Positions 26,187 to 34,015 of a DNA stretch of 64,000 nucleotides are shown here, in pieces. The translations under genes and the position numbers were made by a program. Every line of letters begins with the position of its first letter. Within the stretch, counting starts at the first letter, position 1. Under the pieces are notes generated by a model that did no database searches, was not told the DNA's origin, and worked only from the letters and a program-made list of their open reading frames with translations. This stretch comes from CAZJLP01 sp964546955 (lineage in GTDB: Bacteria; Verrucomicrobiota; Verrucomicrobiia; Opitutales; Opitutaceae), in assembly GCA_964546955.1 (NCBI GenBank), contig CAZJLP010000013.1, forward strand, positions 37,262 through 101,261, in the 5' to 3' direction.

Positions 26187-28805
26187 ATGAACCAAACATC
26201 ACAACCAGCATTGCCCGACGTTCGTGCTCTTCGTCGACAGATGCTTCGACTCGCGATCGCCGGACTCACTTTGTCCGCGCTCGGCGTTTCGAGCTTCGCG
26301 CAAACACCGGCCACTCCTGCGGCCGGCGCGCCTGCCAAAACTGCCGCTGCCGCGCCGACCCCGCCTCCGCGCACCACCGATGAGGAAGATGTCACGGTGC
26401 TCGACGCCGTCGTCGCGGTCGGACGTTTCCACGACCGCACGGTGCTCAACTCCCCGGTTCCGATCGACTCCATCAGCGCTTCGGAAATTCGCGGCACCGG
26501 CTACACCGAGACCAACCAGGCGATGCAGATGCTGGTCCCCTCTTTCAATTTTCCTCGGCCCAGCAACACAGACGGCACGGACCATATTCGGCCTGCCACC
26601 ATCCGGGCGCTGGCTCCAGACCACACGCTCATCCTCGTCAACGGCAAACGCCGTCACACAAGCGCGCTGGTCAACGTAAACGGCAGCGTGGGCCGCGGTT
26701 CGGTCTCCGTCGACATGAACGCATTCCCGCCCACCTCCAGCGGCGGTATCGAGGTGCTCCGCGACGGTGCCGCTGCTCAATACGGCTCCGATGCGATCGC
26801 CGGCGTGATCGACGTCAAACTGCGCCGCGACATCGGCTATGAACTCAGCGTCACGGCCGGCGAAACCTACCAAGGCGACGGCGACGTGATCGAAACCGCA
26901 TTCGACGCAGGTGCGCGCGCCGGCAGCACCGGTTTCGTGCACGTCTCCTCTTACTTCAGGCACCGCGATCAAACGAACCGGACGGGCAAAGACGTTCGCC
27001 AACAGTTCTTCATCACGCGCGGAGGCAATCCGGCCGTCGCTTCCGTGGTTCAGACCAATATCAACAATTCCCCGGTTTATCTTCCGACGGACATTCTGGA
27101 CCCGCGCGAAGCGACCATCAACCGGCGCACCTCCTCCCTCGGCGACAGCGACAGCAAGGAAATGGGCGTGCTGGTGAACTCGGAAATCGCGCTGGGGAAG
27201 TCGGTCAAGGGCTACGGCTTCGGTGGATACACCCATCGCGACAGCCGCTCCGCCGCCACCTGGCGCCGTCCCCTCGACAACAACAATGTCCGTGCGATCC
27301 ACCCCGACGGCTTCCTCCCGCACATTGAGGCCGGTGTGACCGATAGCTCCATCACCTTGGGGGCAAAAGATCTCACCAAGGACTGGACGTGGGACCTCAG
27401 CCAAACTTTTGGCGGAAACACCGTGAAGTACGATGTCGACAACACCGTCAATGCCACGTTGGGCACGGCCAGCCCGAAACGCTTTTACTCGGGCGAGCTT
27501 TCTTTCCGTCAGGCGACGACCAACCTCGACCTGACGCATCAATTCGACTTCGGCTGGAACGCACCGGTGCGCGTCGCGGTCGGCGGCGAGTATCGCTGGG
27601 AAAACTACCGGATTCGCGCCGGTCATCCCGACTCCTACCGCAACGGCGGCGTTTTGATTCTGGACGGCCCTTCTGCCGGCAGTCTCACCACCTTGCCCGC
27701 TCCGGGCGCCCAAGGTTTTCCAGGGTACCAGCCCTCGGACCAGGTCAACCCGGAGCGTGACAGCTTCGGCCTGTACTACGACATGGAGAACCAAATCACG
27801 AGCCGCCTCTTCGCGTCAGCCGCCATTCGCTACGAGAATTTCAGCGACTTCGGCGATACGCTGAACGGAAAAGTGTCGGGCCGGGTTGAAGCCACCAAGA
27901 ACCTCGCGTTCCGCGGTTCAGCCAGTACCGGCTTCCGCGCTCCATCGCTCGGCCAGAGCTATTACAGCCAGACCGCCACGGTTTTCATCACCGGTGCGCC
28001 TTTCGAGGTGCGCACGTTCCCGGTCAGCAGCCCGGTCGCCCAGCTGTTGGGTGCGACGGAGCTGAAGCCCGAAAAGTCGATGCACTACAGCGTCGGCACG
28101 ACATTGCAGTTTGGCGGTAACTTTAGCGCGTCCGTCGATGCGTATGAAATCTACATCGACGATCGGATCGCGTACTCGAGCAACTTCCAGGACGCAGGGG
28201 TGCAGACTTTTCTAGCGAACAACGGCTACCTTGGCGTAACCGGAGCCCGTTTTTTCACGAACGCGATCGATACCCGGACGCGCGGCATCGACCTCACCAG
28301 CCGGTATCTGCTGAAGACGCCGAGTTGGGGCAATTTGGTCTTCACCGCCGGCGTGAACATCAACCAGCAGAAGTTGACGCGCGTAGCGTCCACGCCTCCC
28401 GCACTTGCCGCGGTGTCGACCATCCCTCTGATCGACCGAGTCGAAACGATGCGTTATGAAAAAGGCCAGCCGCGCAACACGATCAACTTCGCCGCCATGC
28501 ACCAGTACAAGAAATGGTCCTTCGTGGTCCGCCAAGTCCGTTTCGGAAAGATCACGACGGTCGCGACCGCGACCGATCCGACCCGCGACCACGTTCTCGG
28601 GGCCAAATGGCTGACCGACATCAACGTCGGATATCAAATCTTCAAACGTGTGACGCTCAATGTCGGCGCCAACAACGTGTTCAACGTGAAACCGGACAAG
28701 GTCCTCACGGTGAACAACGCCAACGGCCTCAACATCTATAGCAATGCCTCACCGTTCGGCACGAACGGAGGCTTCTACTACATGCGCGTCAACTGCCGCC
28801 TTTAG
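26187..28805 (+). CDS. TonB-dependent outer-membrane receptor
   Basis: An 872-residue receptor. A signal peptide ends near SSFAQ, an Ala/Pro/Thr linker follows, then the plug domain (SPVPIDSISASEI, MLVPSFNF, TIRALAPDHTLILVNGKRRH, GAAAQYGSDAIAGVIDV) and a 22-strand beta barrel. Receptors of this kind import siderophores, vitamin B12 or oligosaccharides using TonB energy. The C terminus ends in YYMRVNCRL instead of the more common terminal Phe/Trp. No linked sigma or transport genes point to a ligand. Co-location with ggt is divergent, not operonic. Transcription should stop at the strong hairpin just downstream. Confidence 0.93.
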   Translation: MNQTSQPALPDVRALRRQMLRLAIAGLTLSALGVSSFAQTPATPAAGAPAKTAAAAPTPPPRTTDEEDVTVLDAVVAVGRFHDRTVLNSPVPIDSISASEIRGTGYTETNQAMQMLVPSFNFPRPSNTDGTDHIRPATIRALAPDHTLILVNGKRRHTSALVNVNGSVGRGSVSVDMNAFPPTSSGGIEVLRDGAAAQYGSDAIAGVIDVKLRRDIGYELSVTAGETYQGDGDVIETAFDAGARAGSTGFVHVSSYFRHRDQTNRTGKDVRQQFFITRGGNPAVASVVQTNINNSPVYLPTDILDPREATINRRTSSLGDSDSKEMGVLVNSEIALGKSVKGYGFGGYTHRDSRSAATWRRPLDNNNVRAIHPDGFLPHIEAGVTDSSITLGAKDLTKDWTWDLSQTFGGNTVKYDVDNTVNATLGTASPKRFYSGELSFRQATTNLDLTHQFDFGWNAPVRVAVGGEYRWENYRIRAGHPDSYRNGGVLILDGPSAGSLTTLPAPGAQGFPGYQPSDQVNPERDSFGLYYDMENQITSRLFASAAIRYENFSDFGDTLNGKVSGRVEATKNLAFRGSASTGFRAPSLGQSYYSQTATVFITGAPFEVRTFPVSSPVAQLLGATELKPEKSMHYSVGTTLQFGGNFSASVDAYEIYIDDRIAYSSNFQDAGVQTFLANNGYLGVTGARFFTNAIDTRTRGIDLTSRYLLKTPSWGNLVFTAGVNINQQKLTRVASTPPALAAVSTIPLIDRVETMRYEKGQPRNTINFAAMHQYKKWSFVVRQVRFGKITTVATATDPTRDHVLGAKWLTDINVGYQIFKRVTLNVGANNVFNVKPDKVLTVNNANGLNIYSNASPFGTNGGFYYMRVNCRL

Positions 28806-28830
28806 TGTAGTCTGTAGTGGTTGTTTGTTG

Positions 28831-28864
28831 AAGCGCGGAGCCGATGGGCTCCGCGCTTTTTTTT
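28831..28864 (+). terminator. Rho-independent terminator of the TonB-receptor gene
   Basis: A perfect 12-bp stem (AAGCGCGGAGCC / GGCTCCGCGCTT) with a GATG loop, followed by a run of T residues. It begins 26 bases after the receptor stop codon. Confidence 0.92.
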
Positions 28865-29064
28865 GCCGGAAAAGGCGTCTCATTTGCGCTGCGCACTGTT
28901 CTCAAGGTGGGAGGAAGGCGTTCAACTCTTGTCCTGCGTGGAGAGCTCGGCAGACAAGATGATAGTAGCGCGAGACCGCGTGAGAACGCTTCATGTGGTC
29001 ACATAAATCCTCCGCCGGGCTTTCTTCCTTACAGTAGGACTTAGCCCCTCGCCTCAATCACCCA

Positions 29065-29096
29065 ATGAGCATTGAGCGATAAGCAATGAGCAATGG
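29065..29096. repeat. Heptamer-period repeat abutting a stop codon
   Basis: Units ATGAGCA, TTGAGCG, ATAAGCA, ATGAGCA follow each other at exactly 7-nt spacing and end at the base before the stop codon of the minus-strand lipoprotein gene. The rest of the gap 28,865-29,064 shows nothing that I can support. Confidence 0.7.
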
Positions 29097-30311
29097 TCAC
29101 CGCTTCAACTGACTCTTGAACACCACCACATCCTCGTCGCGGCCGTTCACTCCGGTTGCACGAGGTGGGACCGTGATCACAAAGGTCTGGGCATGCTTTT
29201 CGATCGGCTGACCAGCGGTGTCGTAAAAGCGCAGCGTGGCGGCATGGTCGCCAGGGGGCAAGCGCAGCGAACCGAAGCTGAGGTATTGTGGCAGGTTATC
29301 CCACGTGCGGATATCGGCGTTGGATTTGGTCGCGGCGGAGGCGATCTTGCTCAGGACCGCGACGGCCGCGAGACCGAGCGCAGCCTCGTCCCGGTGTTTG
29401 CCGGTGCCGTGCTGGGCCGTGACAATCGCCCCCATCAGCGCAGCGTCCCCCACCACATCCGTGGTTTGTTTGAAGACCGCCTTGTTTCCCAGCACGGCGT
29501 CCATCACGCGGCCGCCGCGTGTCGTCGCCTGGAAATTCAAATCTTCATAGGGCGGCAGCTTGACGATGCGGCCACCCACTTCCAGTTCGGCGCGGCCTTC
29601 GCGCGATTTTTCGGTGTAGAATTTCAATAATTCGCCGTGCTCGCCTCCCTGATACTTTTTCGGTCCGAATCCATACTCCACAAAGACCAGCACATTAGCC
29701 TGAGCATCGTAATCCGGTGGCCGTCCCAGGTTCTGCTTTTGGGCGGCGGCCCGAGCCCGCGCTAGGTTCTCCACTCCGTCTCCGCCAAGTTTGGTCGAGA
29801 TCAGCCCGTCGAGGTAATCGAGCAGAACGTAATCGGCCGCATACGTCTTATCCTCCGCGTCGCTGTCGATAAGTTGTGCGGTCCGGAAGAGGGCTCGCGC
29901 ATTGTCCGGCTCTCCGTCCTTCCAATACAGCACGCCGCGGTAGTAGTTCGCCATGACGCGTTCGTACGGCTCGCCGACGAAGGGTTTGTCCGATTCGTTG
30001 CGAAACATGCGTCGCGCCTTGGCCGCCTCCGCGTTGACATTCCCGTAGTTCGCGGCCGCTTCCCCAAGCGCGGCATCAAGCTGGGCGCGGGCTTCGTCCC
30101 ACTGCTCGCGTCGCAGCGCGGTAGCGGCGATGCGGTATTCCCAGAGTACCCGATCCTTGGGTTTCGCGGCAGCCAATTGGGCCTTGCCGTCGACCAAGGG
30201 ATCGCCGGTCAGCACGATCGGCGGACCGGAGGGGACGGTGGCGCACCCCCCTACGAAGACTACAACCGGGGCGAGAATAACCGGAAGGAAGCGGGAGAAT
30301 CCGAGAGACAT
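29097..30311 (-). CDS. COG3014-like lipoprotein with TPR-type N-terminal half
   Basis: A 404-residue exported protein with signal peptide and lipobox VGGC near residue 25. The N-terminal half is helical with TPR-like spacing (EYRIAATALRREQWDEARAQLDAAL, MANYYRGVLYWKDGEPDNARALFRTAQ). The C-terminal part has strands including QYLSFGSLRLPPGDH. It resembles the COG3014 group that is often found beside LpoB/YcfL-type genes. It is the last of five same-strand genes beginning with the LpoB-like gene. Start ATG at 30311 is chosen to fit the signal peptide. The function in the cluster is unknown. Confidence 0.8.
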   Translation of the reverse strand: MSLGFSRFLPVILAPVVVFVGGCATVPSGPPIVLTGDPLVDGKAQLAAAKPKDRVLWEYRIAATALRREQWDEARAQLDAALGEAAANYGNVNAEAAKARRMFRNESDKPFVGEPYERVMANYYRGVLYWKDGEPDNARALFRTAQLIDSDAEDKTYAADYVLLDYLDGLISTKLGGDGVENLARARAAAQKQNLGRPPDYDAQANVLVFVEYGFGPKKYQGGEHGELLKFYTEKSREGRAELEVGGRIVKLPPYEDLNFQATTRGGRVMDAVLGNKAVFKQTTDVVGDAALMGAIVTAQHGTGKHRDEAALGLAAVAVLSKIASAATKSNADIRTWDNLPQYLSFGSLRLPPGDHAATLRFYDTAGQPIEKHAQTFVITVPPRATGVNGRDEDVVVFKSQLKR

Positions 30312-30374
30312 GGAACGGAAAATCAAGCAGACGCGCTGCCCGGTGGCAATTCACCAGCCATGGACCGGAAGCTG

Positions 30375-30725
30375 TCAGCGACCGCTGACGGCGTGTTCGG
30401 CAACCGTGCCGTCGCTGTTGAGCACCCGGACCCGAACGAGGTGGTCCTGCTCGTAAACATATTCGATTTTGGCGATTTTCTGATCGGGCGTCCGATTTTC
30501 GGCCGAGACAGGCCGTCCTTTGTCATCCAGGAAGCCGATCCAATAGCCGACACCCACCATCTCTCGCCTGCGCGCTTCTTCAGCCGTAATCGGCTGAATC
30601 ATGCGAAAACGATCAAATTGCTCGACCCTCGCGAAATAAGCCGGCCCTGCAGGCGGCGTATCCACGGTGGGCAAAGCACAGCCACCACACAGGGCTAGGG
30701 CGGCGGCGAGAAGGAGTTTTTTCAT
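30375..30725 (-). CDS. Small lipoprotein of the LpoB-YcfL cluster
   Basis: A 116-residue lipoprotein with lipobox CGGC at residues 13-16 after a short hydrophobic signal. The mature part has a mixed fold with GVGYWIGFLDDKGRPV and ends in VRVLNSDGTVAEH. I do not recognise a named family. It begins 6 bases after the preceding gene's stop, and the next gene starts 63 bases downstream, so it is in the same transcription unit. Confidence 0.75.
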   Translation of the reverse strand: MKKLLLAAALALCGGCALPTVDTPPAGPAYFARVEQFDRFRMIQPITAEEARRREMVGVGYWIGFLDDKGRPVSAENRTPDQKIAKIEYVYEQDHLVRVRVLNSDGTVAEHAVSGR

Positions 30726-30731
30726 GACTGC

Positions 30732-31727
30732 TCACTTTGCAGTGAGCGTGATGTCCTCCATCAAGGCAAGCGCCGTGGCTTCGGTAATATCCTTAATGTC
30801 GAATTGCTTCACCACCCGGCCGGCCTGTTGGTCCTTGCCCAGCACGTCCGACGCGCTGGCCTGACCCAGAATGGCGGAATCGGAGAGGCGAATCGCGGTC
30901 AGTTGGATGTCGGGGGCCGGCACCACCTTGTCGCCCGAAACTTCGTGTAGCGTGATATTTCGGCTGGAAATCAACGCCTCGATCACCACGTCCGCGACCT
31001 TGGCCAATGCTTCGCGGTCTTTGCGCGCGCTTTCGTTCGTCGGGGTGGTGAAATGATCCAAAGAACGGTCGGCAATCAAGGAGGACGCCACTTTTTGGTC
31101 GGCCAGGGCGACCCCCGCCGAACGAAGCGGGCGACCGATCAGGCGCTCCACGTCGCGCACCGTCTGGCGATCTGCCATGGTCGGAGCTGTCTTGTCAGTT
31201 CCCGTGTAGGTATTTTCGCCCGTGACTTTGGCGGACCGGGATTCAGCCGAGCCCTTGCCCGGAGTATCCGAGCTGCCGCTACCGGCATTCCCGCCCCCGA
31301 CCGCCACATTCACCTGGGTCTGTGGGTTGGTAGCGGCAGGTTTCGGAGCGTTGGGATCGGACTCAAAAGCGCTTTTCTTCTCCGTATGGAGCGTTTCGGT
31401 CGTTTCCTTCCGGCCCGTCAGCTTCAGCCCGGAGTTTTCGTCAACCAACTCGCGGTTGACGTACACCAGAACGCGCGGCTTGCCCAGTTTTTCGTAGGCG
31501 GTCTTGAACCCATTGACGACCTGGCCGGCGCGCTCGGGCGAAACCAACGATCCTGCCGGCCCGTACAGGCGCTGCTGATAGTCCGGGGCTTCGGCCGACG
31601 GAACGGTGGCAGGCGTGACCGAGGGACCGGTCACGACCGGCACTGGAGGCTCCGGTTTTTTTTCTGCCCAAACGAAGGACGAAGAGGCGAGACTCAGAAG
31701 CAAAACGGAGGAAAGGCGTGTTTTCAT
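30732..31727 (-). CDS. Exported protein of the LpoB-YcfL cluster, CsgG/FlgO-like fold possible
   Basis: A 331-residue protein with a cleavable signal peptide (LLLSLASSSFVWAE). A Pro-rich segment precedes PRVLVYVNRELVDENSG, which looks like the first strand of a CsgG/FlgO/LpoB-like domain. A Gly/Ser/Thr-rich low-complexity linker (about residues 135-175) splits the domain. After it come DVERLIGRPLRSAGVALADQ and DIQLTAIRLSDSAILGQA. The name of the family is not known to me. It sits third in the five-gene cluster. A part in envelope assembly or peptidoglycan synthesis is inferred only from the neighbours. Confidence 0.72.
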   Translation of the reverse strand: MKTRLSSVLLLSLASSSFVWAEKKPEPPVPVVTGPSVTPATVPSAEAPDYQQRLYGPAGSLVSPERAGQVVNGFKTAYEKLGKPRVLVYVNRELVDENSGLKLTGRKETTETLHTEKKSAFESDPNAPKPAATNPQTQVNVAVGGGNAGSGSSDTPGKGSAESRSAKVTGENTYTGTDKTAPTMADRQTVRDVERLIGRPLRSAGVALADQKVASSLIADRSLDHFTTPTNESARKDREALAKVADVVIEALISSRNITLHEVSGDKVVPAPDIQLTAIRLSDSAILGQASASDVLGKDQQAGRVVKQFDIKDITEATALALMEDITLTAK

Positions 31728-31799
31728 GGCGGGGAGGAGAAAGCTCGGTGGAGCCGAGAAGGTTGACCGGTGGAGAAAACGACCGAGGAGGAAAAAGAA

Positions 31800-32222
31800 C
31801 TAGCGCGCCTGGCGCACGCGAATCGTATAGCGGCGCGCCTGGGCATTCATCGACGTGAAACGGACGGCTTCCGTGGTGTTCTCGCCGAGAATCAAGGTCT
31901 GCCACGGAGTTTCGTCCCCGGTCGAGAAACCCTGCGCGTCTTTGAACACGCAGCTGATCTGGACCTGAATCCGGCGGTTTTCCCGATTCTTCACGTTCGC
32001 GACGACCTCCATCCGGCCGTCCGTCAATGGATTTTCCTGGAGCCCCGTGCAGCTGACCGAGTGCTGGACCTGCTTGTCCATCAGCACGAACTTCTCGGTA
32101 TTTTCCACCGTGTATTTGGTGGTGTCCTGCGGGGTGTAAGGGCCGGGCTCGCTCGCGCAACCGCCAAAGAAGGTTGCGCCCAGAACGGCGGCGGCGAAGG
32201 AAGGGAAAACGGTTTTTTTCAT
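31800..32222 (-). CDS. YcfL-family (DUF1425) lipoprotein
   Basis: A 140-residue lipoprotein with lipobox FFGGC near residue 22. The mature domain, with NVKNRENRRIQVQISCVFKDAQGF and a C-terminal strand pair (EAVRFTSMNAQARRYTIRVR), fits the YcfL/DUF1425 immunoglobulin-like fold. In Enterobacteria ycfL lies beside lpoB (ycfM), and the same pairing is seen here, which supports both calls. The molecular function of YcfL is unknown. It starts 48 bases after the stop of the LpoB-like gene. Confidence 0.85.
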   Translation of the reverse strand: MKKTVFPSFAAAVLGATFFGGCASEPGPYTPQDTTKYTVENTEKFVLMDKQVQHSVSCTGLQENPLTDGRMEVVANVKNRENRRIQVQISCVFKDAQGFSTGDETPWQTLILGENTTEAVRFTSMNAQARRYTIRVRQAR

Positions 32223-32270
32223 GGTGGCGGTAGGATCAAAGACACGGCGGCTTGACGCGTGTTGCCTGGA

Positions 32271-32903
32271 TTAACGGTAGGCCGCGTCTTCGAGGCCCTG
32301 CTTTTTGATTTCCGCAGAATCCTCCCACACGATGTCGCTCGTCCGCGCATCGATCAGTTGGAAACTATAGAGAATGTAGTCGCTGATGCCCTGGCTGGTC
32401 CGCGTCGACATGCCGCTCAGTTTCCCGGTGAGGAAGAAGTCGGCGCCCTTGAACTCGACGACGTTCGGATCGCTGCTCGACGTCACCGCGCCGCTTTGCT
32501 TCAGAGCCCGTTCGCGTTCGAGCGCCTGCATGCGTTCGCGAGCCAGAAAAGAGACCTTACCCATCGCCTTTGAATTCAACTGGATTCGGATGCGATCGAG
32601 GAAAAGAGTCTTGTTCAACGGGAACCGGGTTTCGTTCATCACGGGATCGAGCACGATGCGGGGCGTCCCCTTGGCATTGGCGATTTGCGGGATGCTGAGA
32701 ATGCTGCGCGCCATCTTATCCGTCACGGCGACCAGATCCTGGGATTCGACGCCCGTTCCGGCGACAAAGCCGCGCTCGTCGGCTTTCATTTCGGTCACAG
32801 GGACGCCCGACGGGTTCTGCACGCCGCGATTGGCGCAGCCCGAAAGGAATGCCGCGGCGAGACCGGCAGTCGCGATAATGGTACGGTGAAGGGTGTTGTT
32901 CAT
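32271..32903 (-). CDS. lpoB: LpoB-like penicillin-binding-protein activator lipoprotein
   Basis: A 210-residue outer-membrane lipoprotein with lipobox LSGC at about residue 23. The domain contains DLVAVTDKMARSILSIP, RIVLDPVMNETRFPLNK and EFKGADFFLTGKLSG, and ends with FQLIDARTSDIVWED, all characteristic of LpoB/CsgG-like folds. In gamma-proteobacteria LpoB reaches through peptidoglycan to stimulate PBP1B. The extended linker of the E. coli protein is shorter here. It is the first gene of the cluster; the gap to the glycine-zipper gene on the same strand is 88 bases. Confidence 0.85.
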   Translation of the reverse strand: MNNTLHRTIIATAGLAAAFLSGCANRGVQNPSGVPVTEMKADERGFVAGTGVESQDLVAVTDKMARSILSIPQIANAKGTPRIVLDPVMNETRFPLNKTLFLDRIRIQLNSKAMGKVSFLARERMQALERERALKQSGAVTSSSDPNVVEFKGADFFLTGKLSGMSTRTSQGISDYILYSFQLIDARTSDIVWEDSAEIKKQGLEDAAYR

Positions 32904-32991
32904 GGTGAGGTGAGAGGGAAATGAGGATGGCCCGCAGCGAAGTCAGGAAAAAACGTCGCGCGCACGCGAACCCGCTCTTTCCGGCCCGCGT

Positions 32992-33774
32992 TCAGCGTCC
33001 AAACATCGAGTTGGCGGAGGACATTGCGCCCGAGTTGCCGTAATAATTGTTGATGATCGTCACGTTCTGAGGGCTTTGCGCCGGAGCAGACGAAGTCTCA
33101 GCGGTCGCAGCCGCCGCCGATGCCCGCTGATCGCGGAGCGCCTCTTCCGCGCGCGCCTCGCGTTCGGCCACCGAGCCGAGGAGCAAGCCAGCCCCTGCGC
33201 CGATGGCCGCGCCGGCCCACGCGTTGCGCGAGCCGGAATTGTGGCCGATGATCGCACCGGCGATGCCGCCGAACAAAGCGCCGGTGCCGGCGTAGTTGGG
33301 CCGGGAATACACAGTATCGGCATAGCGGTAGGACGGACGATAAACGTAAGTGACGCCCACGTGCGAACGGGGGTAGTGGTAGTACCCGTGGCTGCGATAG
33401 TGAGGAAAATGGCCCCAGTGGCCGTAACCATAGTGTCCGACGTGGCCGCGATACCCGTGATGATGATGATGCCGGGCGTAGGACGAATGGCCGTAGGAAA
33501 GATAAACCGAGGAGCCCGAGCCCCGTGAACGATAAGAACCGGAATCGGAGCGTTCGCGCGAGTCGTCAACGGCCGATCCGATCAGCGCCCCCGCCACCGT
33601 GCCGATCGCGGCACCGCGCACCGCGTTGTGGCCGAGATCGCCCGAATTATTGCCGATCACCGCTCCGGCGATCCCGCCGATGACGGCCCCGTTCACGGTG
33701 GACGGGCGAAAAAGTTGAGCCTGAGCAGGGGAAGCAACCAACAGCGCAAGGGACAGCGTGACGGCGGATTTCAT
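32992..33774 (-). CDS. Exported glycine-zipper protein with His/Tyr-rich centre
   Basis: A 260-residue protein: signal peptide (LSLALLVASPAQA), first glycine-zipper pair (NGAVIGGIAGAVIGNNSG and RGAAIGTVAGALIG), a roughly 80-residue central region dominated by His, Tyr, Gly and Ser (with five consecutive His), and a second zipper pair (GALFGGIAGAIIGHNSG, AGAAIGAGAGLLLGS). The end is charged and low complexity. Glycine zippers form tight helix pairs in membranes, so outer-membrane association is likely. The His-rich part could bind metal, which is an inference. The start at 33774 restores a normal signal peptide. Confidence 0.82.
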   Translation of the reverse strand: MKSAVTLSLALLVASPAQAQLFRPSTVNGAVIGGIAGAVIGNNSGDLGHNAVRGAAIGTVAGALIGSAVDDSRERSDSGSYRSRGSGSSVYLSYGHSSYARHHHHHGYRGHVGHYGYGHWGHFPHYRSHGYYHYPRSHVGVTYVYRPSYRYADTVYSRPNYAGTGALFGGIAGAIIGHNSGSRNAWAGAAIGAGAGLLLGSVAEREARAEEALRDQRASAAAATAETSSAPAQSPQNVTIINNYYGNSGAMSSANSMFGR

Positions 33775-33878
33775 AGAGAAGGGTGAATATACAAAAGACA
33801 CGGTGTGCATCGCAAGGTTTCCGCATCTTGGAGACGGCGAGGGCCGATGTAAATTACACGCCTCTCAATGCTTAAGCT

Positions 33879-33979
33879 GACGCAAGCGCCGTTTTTACAG
33901 TATTTTAAGCGCCGGAGGCCAGACCGTCGTTGGGAAAACGGCATCGCCTGCCCGCCGTCTCGACGCCTGCGCTTGCGTC
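33879..33979. repeat. 11-bp inverted repeat upstream of glpK
   Basis: GACGCAAGCGC at 33879-33889 pairs with GCGCTTGCGTC at 33969-33979, with 79 bases between. It ends 36 bases before the glpK ATG and could form a long-range leader structure or be an operator pair. The 241-base gap has no gene. Confidence 0.5.
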
Positions 33980-34015
33980 GCTGCCCCCGGCTTCCGATGT
34001 TCGACGCACCCCGCC

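Noticed and set aside
26199..27794. A 531-codon minus-strand frame inside the TonB-receptor gene
   Set aside because: Antisense shadow: Val/Ala/Gly-rich without any domain, while the plus strand has plug and barrel patterns.
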